Assembly (NCBI RefSeq): GCF_026262505.1
Contig: NC_067206.1
Span: 10,745,507 to 10,809,506, forward strand
Direction: 5' to 3'
DNA from: Trichomonas vaginalis G3
Lineage: Eukaryota > Parabasalia > Trichomonadida > Trichomonadidae
DNA length: 64,000 nt
Position numbers and translations under genes: made by a program. Shown one piece after another: positions 42,139 through 50,693 of the stretch. Under the pieces are notes generated by a model. That model saw only the letters and a list, made by a program, of their open reading frames with translations, had not been told where the DNA came from and did not search any database. Within the stretch, counting starts at the first letter, position 1; each line of letters opens with the position of its first letter.

Positions 42139-42309
42139 ATGTCCGAGCCATACAGTGATGTCGAAGCAGCACATGAACCAAAGAAGAAGTCTTGCTGGGA
42201 AAAGACAAAGATTGTTGGTAACGCAATCCTAGCCATTTGTGTTGTTTTGAACTTGATCGTACTTCTGATCTTGTTCTACAAACTCAACAGAGGTTATTGT
42301 CTCAAGTAA
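42139..42309 (+). CDS. 56-residue single-pass membrane protein
   Basis: MSEPYSDVEAAHEPKKKS, then CWEKTK and one hydrophobic helix (VVLNLIVLLILFYKL), ending RGYCLK. Counterpart of Polinton A 9,516-9,695. Conservation of CWxKTK, the helix and the late Cys across diverged elements suggests a virion envelope or entry role (inference). 24 bases before the methyltransferase gene. Confidence 0.7.
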   Translation: MSEPYSDVEAAHEPKKKSCWEKTKIVGNAILAICVVLNLIVLLILFYKLNRGYCLK

Positions 42310-42333
42310 ACACTTATTTTTATTACCATATAA

Positions 42334-43119
42334 ATGATTTTTACCAAACCTCCTTTACCTTTCATAGGTAATAAGTCTAAGATCAGGAAAGATCTTATCG
42401 ACATACTCAAAGACATCAAAGGGGATTATGTCTTCGTTGACCTCTTTGGTGGTTCTCTCTATATCTCTCATTTGTTGCATATTATGTTCCCAAAAGCAAC
42501 GATCATAGCTAACGACTATGATAACTACGTTGATAGACTGAAACACATTCATGACACGAATGAAATACTTAAGGAACTTAAGGAGAGAATAAATGTTAAG
42601 CCAGATGAGAAAATTCCTACTGATCAGAAAGAGATCGTCAGAGAAGTTATAAGTAAAGCTCCATACATAGACTGGGATACATTATGTTCACGTCTTCTCT
42701 ATTCTGGAGCATACAAATACTATGATCTTGACACATTAATGAAGAAAGTGTTATACCTCAGATATACTAACTTATTTGGTGAAAACATAGATGACTATCT
42801 TGAAGGTTTAACTATTGTTCATAAAGATTGGAGAATACTCTTCAATGAGTATAAAGATCTTCCCAATGTTTTCTTTATATGTGATCCTCCATACTTCCAT
42901 ACTTATTCTATACAGTATGGAGATGAATGGACTCTTAAAGATACTGTAGAAACCTTTGATGTCCTTAATTATCCATCTATTTACTTCAGTAGTGATAAAT
43001 CTTATACAGAAGAACTTATAGAGATATTGACAAAAAGATATGGAGAGAAATTTTCTATGAGAAAGCATGTTATAGATAGAGGTTTAATTAATCCTAACAC
43101 TCAGAAAAAAATGAAGTAA
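42334..43119 (+). CDS. DNA adenine-N6 methyltransferase (Dam/D12 class)
   Basis: 261 residues, a normal length for the class. PLPFIGNKSKI at about 7-17 (FxGxK motif), VFVDLFGGSLY at about 33-43 (SAM-binding loop), and FFICDPPYFHTYS at about 181-193 with the DPPY catalytic motif. Dam-class enzymes usually methylate GATC. The element around it is GATC-rich, while Polintons A and C are almost free of GATC. Open frame, strong candidate for activity. T. vaginalis DNA is known to carry N6-methyladenine, so Polinton-borne enzymes may contribute (inference). Confidence 0.9.
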   Translation: MIFTKPPLPFIGNKSKIRKDLIDILKDIKGDYVFVDLFGGSLYISHLLHIMFPKATIIANDYDNYVDRLKHIHDTNEILKELKERINVKPDEKIPTDQKEIVREVISKAPYIDWDTLCSRLLYSGAYKYYDLDTLMKKVLYLRYTNLFGENIDDYLEGLTIVHKDWRILFNEYKDLPNVFFICDPPYFHTYSIQYGDEWTLKDTVETFDVLNYPSIYFSSDKSYTEELIEILTKRYGEKFSMRKHVIDRGLINPNTQKKMK

Positions 43120-43138
43120 TATATGTCACTTTTTCTTA

Positions 43139-43420
43139 ATGGAGAAGAGAAAGATCAAGAAGATAATAGTTGATGAGGGAACTGAAGAAGCGACGACATT
43201 CATCTTTGACGACGGAAAGCTCACATTCGTTGATAAAAATGGACAACACTTACACAGAAAGAGACCAAGAAAATTTTTAGATCTCCCAAAAGCTAGGAAA
43301 CCAAAGGAACCATTTCCAGTACCAGACGTCCAAGAACCAGAGAGACTTTTGATACCAAAACCTGTGGTTGACAAATATGATCCAGATCAGTTCTTCCCAA
43401 AAATACCAAAGTTAGAATAA
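43139..43420 (+). CDS. 93-residue Pro/Lys-rich protein
   Basis: MEKRKIKKIIVDEGTEEATT then FIFDDGKLTFVDKNG (strand pair) and a proline-rich end (KPKEPFPVPDVQEPERLL). The TCACTTTTTCTTA leader gives an initiator-like TCACTT 11 bases before the ATG. Follows the methyltransferase by 19 bases; perhaps a partner. Not recognised. Its end overlaps the next gene, tail to tail. Confidence 0.55.
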   Translation: MEKRKIKKIIVDEGTEEATTFIFDDGKLTFVDKNGQHLHRKRPRKFLDLPKARKPKEPFPVPDVQEPERLLIPKPVVDKYDPDQFFPKIPKLE

Positions 43421-43982
43421 AAACTCCTTTATTTCTTTAGTATTATATAATAAGTCTATTAGTAAGCTCTGTTCTCGTTCTGTTCTGGTATTTTGTCTTT
43501 TCATGGTCTCGCATAATAAGATCATGAACTTTTTCTTGAGATACTCGAAGAGCTGAGGTAAGTTATCATATTCTGGATATGTAGGAAGCATCCCTGCTAT
43601 CGTAAGTGTTGTATCAATAAGGATTGGACTTATATCGGAAAAGTCGAGATCTGGAGTAGAATAAGAAGGTAAGTCTCTTACATGTAGGTAGTCATTATAT
43701 GCTTTACGCATGAGACTGAGTTTCTGGAGCACAACTATGAGACTTTGGTTCTGACGTTCAAGTTTGCTTAAAGTTCTCTCCAAGCTTCTGTAATAAACGT
43801 CAACCTCTTAAGAGTGATATTTTTGCATTGATCTCGGAGATCTTTTCTTGAACTTCACCAAGTTTGACCTTAACTGACGTTTGAGCTCCCATCATGTTTT
43901 CATCAAGGTCATTCTCTATGTCATCAATGATATCTTCCCATGGAGTCTTGTTTTCATCATTGATCTTAACGTGAACACTCAT
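43412..43982 (-). pseudogene. coiled-coil Polinton protein, broken counterpart of 7,265-7,849
   Basis: Contains DIIDDIENDLDENMMGAQ, YLHVRDLPSYS and MLPTYPEYDNLPQLF in the same order as in Polinton A. First gene of the shared syntenic block. At least one break. Confidence 0.65.
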
Positions 43983-44037
43983 GAAAAAAATTCAAAAGTA
44001 TTTGTAAATGAATGTTTTACTCTTGAGCTTCTTCTTC

Positions 44038-44409
44038 TCAACTCGTCTGTAGGGTTAATGTGCCATCACGTTCGACCAGAAGGTTCTGCTCAGGTCTGTC
44101 AAGGAGCTGTCTGTAGGTCGTGAAGGTTTCAACGAGTCCTTGGTAAGGAGTTTGGAGATCAACATCGACCCATGGGTGTTTGCGTAAGAAAGCAGCAAGG
44201 CTTTCACGCTTGGAGTCAATGACATCTTTCTTATTGGTTAATCCTTCTTCAAAGCTAAGGATTACTCCTGCAGTTGCTTCAAGTCTTTGGATCTGGCGTC
44301 TGGAAACCTTGGTGAGTTGTCTTCTCTTCTCGTTTCCAAATACATGCAGGAGATATGCAGAAACTACTTCATTAAGTTCGATTAAACAAATTGGATGAAG
44401 ATCAGTCAT
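44038..44409 (-). CDS. conserved small protein, counterpart of 7,893-8,262
   Basis: MTDLHPICLIELNEVVSAYL onward, with SKRESLAAFLRKHPWVDV, ending LTLQTS; open, about 123 residues. The start at 44,409 sits at the edge of the 15-bp repeat array. A longer open frame into the array exists only because the repeat length is a multiple of three. Function unknown; better preserved than in A. Confidence 0.65.
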   Translation of the reverse strand: MTDLHPICLIELNEVVSAYLLHVFGNEKRRQLTKVSRRQIQRLEATAGVILSFEEGLTNKKDVIDSKRESLAAFLRKHPWVDVDLQTPYQGLVETFTTYRQLLDRPEQNLLVERDGTLTLQTS

Positions 44410-44775
44410 GGCTTTTGTAAAGCTGTCTTTTGTAAAGCAGTCTTTTGTAAAGCAATCTTTTGTAAAGCAGTCTTTTGTAAAGCAATCTTTTGTAAAGCAA
44501 GCTTTTGTCAAGACGTCTTTTGTAAAGCAAGCTTTTGTCAAGCAAAAGTATTCAATTTTGTGAGAAAATGCTATTGTAAAGCAATCTTTTGTAAAGCAAG
44601 CTTTTGTCAAGACGTCTTTTGTAAAGCAATCTTTTGTAAAGCAAAAGTATTCAATTTTGTGAGAAAATGCTATTGTAAAGCAATCTTTTGTAAAGCAAGC
44701 TTTTGTCAAGACGTCTTTTGTAAAGCAATCTTTTGTAAAGCAAGCTTTTGTAAAGCAATTTTTTGTAAAGACATA
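44410..44775. repeat. array of about twenty CTTT-TGT-AAAG palindromes (15-bp unit)
   Basis: The unit TCTTTTGTAAAGCAA recurs at 15-base steps, with GCTTTTGTCAAGACG variants and two interspersed copies of a spacer (AAGTATTCAATTTTGTGAG). Each unit has a 4-base stem and 3-base loop. The array lies in the same divergent gap as the unrelated array at 8,263-8,505. Confidence 0.9.
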
Positions 44776-44787
44776 ACCGACGACCAA

Positions 44788-45294
44788 ATGTCCCAAGACG
44801 GTACAACACCAGCTCCAGCATCACCAACACCAGATATGATGGCAATGATGATGTAGATGATGCAACAGCAAACCCAGCTTATACAGCAAATGCAGGAAAA
44901 GAAAACTTTCAACAAACCTGCAAAGAACTCACAAGATCTTGAAGCTGGACTCAATGCTCTCAGGAATGACTACAAGAGAGAGCAGATGACGTTTAGGAAG
45001 AAGGGTGATGAAGATTATGATAATGATCCGATCGAGGAAGACGAGATCAAGTCCACTGCATCCACAAAGACCCTCCAGGATGAAAGAGATGATGAGGGAT
45101 TCCTTACCAAGTCTCAAAGACTCTTTGTCCTTGAGTTCTTCACGCTCTCTGCCTTGAGATCTATGAGGAATTGGAAAGGTCGTGTTCCAATGGGCTCCAA
45201 CAAGCGTGAAATACTCATGAGTGCAGTACCACTCATTAAGACAAAAGTCCAACTCATGGACTTTATCCTTTCCGCTTATCCCGACGAGATCTAA
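44788..45294 (+). pseudogene. counterpart of 8,511-9,094, low-complexity start and conserved end
   Basis: Thr/Pro/Met/Gln-rich start, charged linker (LEAGLNALRNDYKREQM) and conserved end (QRLFVLEFFTLSALRSMR, VQLMDFILSAYP). Lies just after the repeat array. At least one break. Function unknown. Confidence 0.6.
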
Positions 45295-45351
45295 GATCTG
45301 ATCAAAGTAAAAACATACATTTATGAGCTAAGCTCAGTAATAATTAGTTGT

Positions 45352-45558
45352 TTATTCTTTCTTCTCATACTTCTGTGCAAGGTTTCCACGGAAGAACTCA
45401 AGCAACATTTGGATCTTTCCAAGCTTTCGACCTTCTTTTTCGAGGTCATCCTGGTAAGCATGGAATGCGTCAACGTGTGAGCTCGCATTCCATGCAGCAA
45501 CAACAACCTCTTCTGCATCTTCTTTGCTGGCAAGTGGCATGAACTCGAATCCTTCCAT
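45352..45558 (-). CDS. 68-residue helical protein
   Basis: MEGFEFMPLASKEDAEEVVV onward, ending LLEFFRGNLAQKYEKKE. Comparable in place and C terminus to the 37-residue gene at 9,123-9,236. Divergent from 45,583 with AAAAAGTGACAAAAATG between. Last gene of the block shared with A. Confidence 0.5.
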   Translation of the reverse strand: MEGFEFMPLASKEDAEEVVVAAWNASSHVDAFHAYQDDLEKEGRKLGKIQMLLEFFRGNLAQKYEKKE

Positions 45559-45582
45559 TGGACCAAATAAAAAGTGACAAAA

Positions 45583-45885
45583 ATGTCAATGAGACCCACT
45601 CGTTGCATAAATGACAAACCTGGTCCGGAGATGCAAATGTTCTTCTTAACACTCATGTCTGACCATAGGGAGTACGGTCATGAAGAGGTCATACAGATCT
45701 TCGATCAGTGTGTACCAAAACCTGAGAATCCAGACGAACTCTTCATGAAAATCTACTTGCTTCAATGGAGAGATGAGAGAACAGATATGAAACTCAGACC
45801 AATACCAATCTTTCTAGGTTTCTGCAATTACCTAGAACAAGCATACCAGATTAAAGGGTCTGACACCATCTTCCTCCAAAAATAA
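45583..45885 (+). CDS. 100-residue helical protein
   Basis: Start at 45,583 (MSMRPTRCINDKPGPEM). Helical (HEEVIQIFDQCV, MKIYLLQWRDERTD, FLGFCNYLEQAYQIKG). Weakly like the 6,218 gene of Polinton A. Leader contains AAAAAGTGACAAAAATG. Not recognised. Confidence 0.5.
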   Translation: MSMRPTRCINDKPGPEMQMFFLTLMSDHREYGHEEVIQIFDQCVPKPENPDELFMKIYLLQWRDERTDMKLRPIPIFLGFCNYLEQAYQIKGSDTIFLQK

Positions 45886-45895
45886 ACTTTATCGT

Positions 45896-46339
45896 TTATA
45901 ATGCATCAGGATCTACATCTATTTCTTCTGCTTCATCCTCAATGTCGATCTCTTCGACAGGTTTGATAGCAGCTTTGAGTAAGTTCTTACCCATTGTCTT
46001 AAGTTCAACTGGGTTATATTCTTTGTCTTTACTCTTTGTTGATTTCGTGAGATCTACATATAAACAATAACTTTTAGTCTTGTCAAGGTTTATTCTCGCT
46101 GAGAAATGGTCAGGAATGTTTATAGCTATCTTTTCAAACTTAAGTAAATTAGCTAAACCTTCATTTGTGTATTTCTGCTTATCGACAAAGATCATGATCG
46201 GACTTGCACTATAACCATACTTTCCTTGACGTAATGTTTGTGGTAAGCATATAAGTAGTCTCTTTGCTGTTTTATTTTGCTTCTTCACTTCATCTACTAA
46301 CTGTTGGATCTTAAAGAACTTCAAATGATGTTCAGACAT
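45896..46339 (-). CDS. 147-residue conserved protein, possible ssDNA-binding type
   Basis: MSEHHLKFFKIQQLVDEVKK, mixed strands (RLLICLPQTLRQGKYGYS, KSYCLYVDL) and an acidic end (EEIDVDPDAL). Intact counterpart of 11,442-11,830. The acidic tail and size recall single-strand-binding proteins; no fold signature is visible, so the role is a guess. Converges with the 45,583 gene. Confidence 0.6.
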   Translation of the reverse strand: MSEHHLKFFKIQQLVDEVKKQNKTAKRLLICLPQTLRQGKYGYSASPIMIFVDKQKYTNEGLANLLKFEKIAINIPDHFSARINLDKTKSYCLYVDLTKSTKSKDKEYNPVELKTMGKNLLKAAIKPVEEIDIEDEAEEIDVDPDAL

Positions 46340-46402
46340 CTTTATATACCTGATAAAAAGTTCAGATAAAAAATAATTAGCTATATTTTTATTAGTGCAT
46401 AA

Positions 46403-46576
46403 ATGAGTCTTTCTTTGAGATTTTCTGATGAAGATCTAACTTTGGTAAGATCTTTAAAAGATGATGAAAACATTCTTTCTGTCATTGATGAAGAAAAGAA
46501 GTACTTCAGTAATGATGTAAAAATAGAGCTACTCATTCATACTGAGAAACAGTTTGTGATCGTGATCTTGAGTTAA
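46403..46576 (+). CDS. 57-residue small protein
   Basis: MSLSLRFSDEDLTLVRSLKD to FVIVILS, complete. Its stop codon overlaps the stop of the fibre gene on the other strand (shared TTAA, 46,573-46,576). Good leader (TTTTTATTAGTGCATAAATG). Function unknown. Confidence 0.5.
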   Translation: MSLSLRFSDEDLTLVRSLKDDENILSVIDEEKKYFSNDVKIELLIHTEKQFVIVILS

Positions 46577-47412
46577 GCAGCTCTGAACCATGCGAATACA
46601 GTCACAAATGGTGGCATATAATCTGCACCCGAGCCTGTTGGATTTGTTGTGAAAGTGTGTGAATGATTTCCTGTGGTTCCACAGAAAATACCTGCGCTTG
46701 AATCTACTGGGTCACTTGAAATATCATATCTATGCATTCCCTGTCTATCCGAACCTGCTGCAAGATTTGTATAACCTCTTTTTGTTATTGAATGTGAATG
46801 ACTACCTGTTGTGTTTGTAGTTCCTGTATGAGTGTGCGGTGGAAGGTTTGCTTCTTTAATTTTCTTTGAACCACCGGCTTGTTTTGAATTATTAGTACAA
46901 TATAAGAATTTGTCTACAATCTGCTTCCATTCACCAAAACCCAGAACTGTTGCTGGATTTGTTGAGTTCATTGACGTATAAATAGAACCAACAGGATATA
47001 TGGTTTCAAGAATCTGAGTCTTTAATGTTTGAAGCTCTGTTTTATCTGCTTTCTTATCTAACATTGTTGGTAGTTCATATGCTTCAAAGTTTCTGGCATG
47101 ATCTTCAATGTTCATACATCTGTTATCTAAATTGTTTAGTGTATCTTTTACGCTTGTACTTGGATTCTCTAAAGGTGCACTTGAACCAAGGGTATAGTTC
47201 AATATTATGTCGTCTGTTCTAACAGTTGAGAAGGATTTATGTGTATGTTCTTTATCTGCTTTCTTATCTAACATTGCTGGTAGTTCATGTGTTTCAAAGT
47301 TTCTGGCATGACCTTCAATGTTCATACATTTACTATTTAAGGAGTTTAGTGTATCTTTTACGCTTGTACTTGGATTCTCTAAAGGTGCACTTGAACCAAG
47401 GGTATAGTTCAA
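46573..47412 (-). CDS. phage-like collar-domain fibre protein
   Basis: Repeated KADKEHTH and DDIILNYTLGSSAPLENP blocks (two copies, 70 residues each), then YPVGSIYTSMNSTNPATVLG, GEWKQIVDKFLYC, NLPPHTHTG, TGNHSHTF and MPPFVTVFAWFRA. This is the complete pattern of the phage tail-collar/gp10-type terminal domain, with its His-rich loops. Matches the Polinton A gene at 212-1,719. Probably the distal, host-binding part. The first codon lacks a clear leader, so it may belong with the 47,503 gene. Confidence 0.8.
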   Translation of the reverse strand: MNYTLGSSAPLENPSTSVKDTLNSLNSKCMNIEGHARNFETHELPAMLDKKADKEHTHKSFSTVRTDDIILNYTLGSSAPLENPSTSVKDTLNNLDNRCMNIEDHARNFEAYELPTMLDKKADKTELQTLKTQILETIYPVGSIYTSMNSTNPATVLGFGEWKQIVDKFLYCTNNSKQAGGSKKIKEANLPPHTHTGTTNTTGSHSHSITKRGYTNLAAGSDRQGMHRYDISSDPVDSSAGIFCGTTGNHSHTFTTNPTGSGADYMPPFVTVFAWFRAA

Positions 47413-47502
47413 TATTATGTCATCAGCTCTTATTTTCTTGATTTGAACTGGTTGGTCATTATCAGCTCCTATTTTATTGATTATAACAGGTTTGTCTTCT
47501 CT

Positions 47503-49188
47503 TTAACGAATTGATTTAACTGTCAAAGGTTCAGTGAACTCATTATTTTTCAAAGGAATCAATGTTGTATTGATGTTTTCACCATTAATATATACTTCTT
47601 TTGCATCAATACCAGATGGGAATGAAACTCTTTCATTAACTTTAACTGTTGTACCATCACCTGGGTACATATCTTTCTCTGGACCTTTGATTGTCTTAAG
47701 TATGACAGACTGTGGTAAAGTATATTCTTTAGATGTAACTTTACGGATCTCTTCGTCAACATAACTTTTGTCAGCTTTGTTTGCAATCTCAAGTGCAGTT
47801 CTTCCTCCATTATTTTTGTTCTCCTCAACTTTCTTCGCTAATTCAGCAAGCGAACAAAAGATGTAATCTATCCCTTGAAACTCTTTATCTAAAGTAATAC
47901 TATTAGTACTGATTGAATCATTTACACTCTTGATGAATTCTACAAATGATGGATATAATTCACGAAGTTTAACAATAACAGTTGGAACATTAAGGTCAAC
48001 TTGATCTTCTTTCTTATCATCTGCATCTTTTGGTATTGCACGTAACCAAGCAGTACCTAATTGCCAATACATTCTCGCGTTATGTATGGTAAAACCTACA
48101 GCAGATTTCGCGTTTGTCAATACAGTAGTAACAAGATTTTTGAAACCTAGAACAAAACCACCTTTACCACCAGGTATTAACTCTAAAGCTGCAGTGACTG
48201 TTTGAATACCATCTCTTGCACCAATAAAAGTCCATAATGCATCAATTTGACCTTGTAATGATATCCATGAGGCTGCAGTAGCACCGGCGTTTGCTATGTC
48301 AAAGATGAATGATAAAGGATTGAATTTAAGACCAGATTCTTTATCTTTGACAACTTCAACGAAGTCATTGATATTTTTCTTCAAGTATTCCTTAGTGAGA
48401 ATAACACCATCACCAGCAATACCAGTAGCTTTAGTCTTTCCTTCAGCATCAAATGTGATTGGTTTCTTCAATAAAATAACTTCTGGTGTTGTACTGATAC
48501 TATCATTAGTGGAGAAAAATTCTCCGACATGACTTGCTAAGTATTCTTTCGTCAATAATGTTCCATCACCAACAATACCAGTTGCTTTTGGACCATCTTC
48601 TGTGAATGTCAATGGTTTCTTTAACATAACTTTATCTAAGTATATTGCAATACCACTATTTTGTACTTGTTCATGACCTAATATATAAGCAAATGCTGTG
48701 TTTAAAGCATTATACAATGTATCTTCTTTAAATGTTAAATGACTGTTTTCAATCATTGGTATATTGAACAGTGTAGACCTTGGATCAAAATGAACTCCAT
48801 GGTCAATCGATAATAACCGTTTGACATGATATATTATAGTCTCTAATGCTTCATTAATATTTACCTCACGAGTTTCTTGCAAACCATTACTCGCCATACA
48901 TGAAAACATATAGTCCTTATCAGTTCTGAAGAATGGAGCATCTAAATAATTATTCTCAACTCTTGTCACACGATTCTGCAACTCTTGAAGGTATTGACTT
49001 ATGTCTGTTTCAACAATTGTACCATCTGGTTGCTCGATAGGTAATATACCTGGACCAATGGTAATGTCTTCATCATCAGCACCTTCTTTATGTATGACTA
49101 AAGCGTTATCAGTAATTCTCAGAGAATATTCTTTATATTGAAGTACGCTAGACTTATAACATTCATATGCATATGGAACAACACTCAT
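47503..49188 (-). CDS. 561-residue fibre/stalk-like protein
   Basis: MSVVPYAYECYKSSVLQY onward. It has duplicated blocks (LKKPLTFTEDGPKATGIVGD and LKKPITFDAEGKTKATGIAG), a hydrophobic middle (SLSFIFDIANAGATAASWI-like) and late KADKSYVDEEI repeats like those of the collar-domain protein. The plan (adaptor, repeats, KADK stalk) fits a virion fibre shaft. Divergent from the penton-like gene with a 19-base gap, which fits expression together as a spike. No exact family recognised. Confidence 0.65.
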   Translation of the reverse strand: MSVVPYAYECYKSSVLQYKEYSLRITDNALVIHKEGADDEDITIGPGILPIEQPDGTIVETDISQYLQELQNRVTRVENNYLDAPFFRTDKDYMFSCMASNGLQETREVNINEALETIIYHVKRLLSIDHGVHFDPRSTLFNIPMIENSHLTFKEDTLYNALNTAFAYILGHEQVQNSGIAIYLDKVMLKKPLTFTEDGPKATGIVGDGTLLTKEYLASHVGEFFSTNDSISTTPEVILLKKPITFDAEGKTKATGIAGDGVILTKEYLKKNINDFVEVVKDKESGLKFNPLSFIFDIANAGATAASWISLQGQIDALWTFIGARDGIQTVTAALELIPGGKGGFVLGFKNLVTTVLTNAKSAVGFTIHNARMYWQLGTAWLRAIPKDADDKKEDQVDLNVPTVIVKLRELYPSFVEFIKSVNDSISTNSITLDKEFQGIDYIFCSLAELAKKVEENKNNGGRTALEIANKADKSYVDEEIRKVTSKEYTLPQSVILKTIKGPEKDMYPGDGTTVKVNERVSFPSGIDAKEVYINGENINTTLIPLKNNEFTEPLTVKSIR

Positions 49189-49207
49189 TCTTTTACTACA
49201 TATAAAA
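49189..49207. promoter_or_regulatory. 19-bp bidirectional core promoter
   Basis: TCTTTTACTACATATAAAA is the whole gap between two divergent ATGs (fibre and penton-like), resembling the 18-bp gaps at 194, 14,532 and 34,607. Confidence 0.5.
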
Positions 49208-50050
49208 ATGATGTATTATCTACAATCGACTGATCCTAATAACTACGGGACAATACAGTTTCAAGCAGATCCTAACATGGGGCATCCAAGTAAGATAAAG
49301 ATGAGAGTAAAAAGTGTCAGTACTATGGCGAACTTTATTGTTTGTGACGAAACAGATTATTTTGTCTTACAGTTAGACGAAAATGGAGAAGAAAAGGTGT
49401 GTACATTTAAGTCAGCTCTTTCATTTGATATGGATACAATTGTATCAAAACTACAAGCGATTGTAACAAAACAGTTTGATTATTATAACAAGAAAAAAGG
49501 TCAACATAATGTAACAGTTTCACTCAGTACTACGAATCAAATAAAATTTACGTCACAGGACGTAGGACACAAATTTTATTTAAAAGATGCTTCACATAGA
49601 GCAAAGCTTATTTTAGGTGCATATGGAATAGAACTACCTATTGTACATAATTATTATCTACAAATGCCAAAACCACCTATGCTCAACTTCGGGTATCAGT
49701 TATATCTTCGTTCATCAATGTCTGTCATCTCTGGGTTCAATAATATTGACCAAGTTGATGATCGAAGAAAGATCATGTACAGATCTACATGTTATAACAT
49801 CAATGAGTTCTGGATACCTGGTAAACCTCTTATATGTAAGGAATCCTCACCATGGATAGATGCATTTCCTTGGGAACTAACTAATGTTACGTTTACTTTA
49901 GTTGACTTCCAAGATCAGCCTGTACGATTATTGTCACCAATGTTTATGGTGATAGAGATTAAACCAGATAAGCCAGAAGTTAGAGAAACCAATGATATTA
50001 GTGATGATGATACAGAATCTTCGTACGATTATGATTACGATGACGATTAA
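49208..50050 (+). CDS. putative penton (minor capsid) protein
   Basis: 280 residues, MMYYLQSTDPNNYGTIQFQ onward, beta-rich, with a very acidic Asp/Tyr tail from about 260. The closing strand DFQDQPVRLLSPMFMVI matches Polinton A 13,151-13,948. Size and partner genes fit the single jelly-roll penton. It sits divergently beside the fibre gene, as a spike base would. Assignment inferred. Confidence 0.6.
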   Translation: MMYYLQSTDPNNYGTIQFQADPNMGHPSKIKMRVKSVSTMANFIVCDETDYFVLQLDENGEEKVCTFKSALSFDMDTIVSKLQAIVTKQFDYYNKKKGQHNVTVSLSTTNQIKFTSQDVGHKFYLKDASHRAKLILGAYGIELPIVHNYYLQMPKPPMLNFGYQLYLRSSMSVISGFNNIDQVDDRRKIMYRSTCYNINEFWIPGKPLICKESSPWIDAFPWELTNVTFTLVDFQDQPVRLLSPMFMVIEIKPDKPEVRETNDISDDDTESSYDYDYDDD

Positions 50051-50090
50051 AAAAATAACGTATATTTTTTATCGGTTATAAAAGACCAAC

Positions 50091-50693
50091 ATGCTCAATG
50101 CTATAAAAGGATTAGTTAATAACCTTTCACCAGAAGATAAGAAAGGTATGCTTGATATGTTTGGGATCAAAATGTCTAAGAAAGCTAAAGACATTACCAA
50201 TAAATTAGCTCTGGCAATTAAGAATCAAGGAGGTACAGGAAGTGCAGCAGATATTTTCAAGAATGCTAAGAGCTTCTATGATGACTACAATGGTGTCATG
50301 AGTGTTCCAGCTTCAAATTCCCCAGTTGCTTTAGATCACGATCAGAGATCTCATAATAGAGCGTTAATGGAGATGCAACCAATATACTCAGACCCTCCAC
50401 CAAAGATTGATGAGAGCGAATTAGCATACAAAGAAATACAGAATGCCTTTTACGTTGTTAAGAACATTAATGGTCAAAAACTTCCTGATGAGAAATGGTT
50501 AGACCCAATAACTAAAGCAGGAGAAAGATTCATGATGTTTAACATTGATCAATACAGTCCAAGAGGAAAAGATTACTTCAACAAGATGTTTCCAAGAGTT
50601 ATGGCAAAGTTCATTGGACAGATAGACCTTTTCAAACAGAAGTGGACATTCTATTACGACTTTGATGAGAAGAGAAACATTTTGCGTCTTTGA
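50091..50693 (+). CDS. 200-residue protein upstream of the polymerase
   Basis: MLNAIKGLVNNLSPEDKKGM, a helical first part (KKAKDITNKLALAIKNQGG), a Pro-rich linker and a Tyr/Phe-rich end (FIGQIDLFKQKWTFYYDFDE). Four bases overlap with the polymerase region, so they are likely co-expressed. A protein directly upstream of a protein-primed polymerase could be the terminal protein, but no signature is visible. Confidence 0.5.
   Translation: MLNAIKGLVNNLSPEDKKGMLDMFGIKMSKKAKDITNKLALAIKNQGGTGSAADIFKNAKSFYDDYNGVMSVPASNSPVALDHDQRSHNRALMEMQPIYSDPPPKIDESELAYKEIQNAFYVVKNINGQKLPDEKWLDPITKAGERFMMFNIDQYSPRGKDYFNKMFPRVMAKFIGQIDLFKQKWTFYYDFDEKRNILRL

Noticed and set aside
44410-44775. CRISPR array
   Set aside because: Units are contiguous without unique spacers, the element is eukaryotic and no cas genes are present.
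44395-44856. Cys/Phe/Lys repeat protein
   Set aside because: Product of the 15-bp palindromic array; kept only as a low-interest observation.
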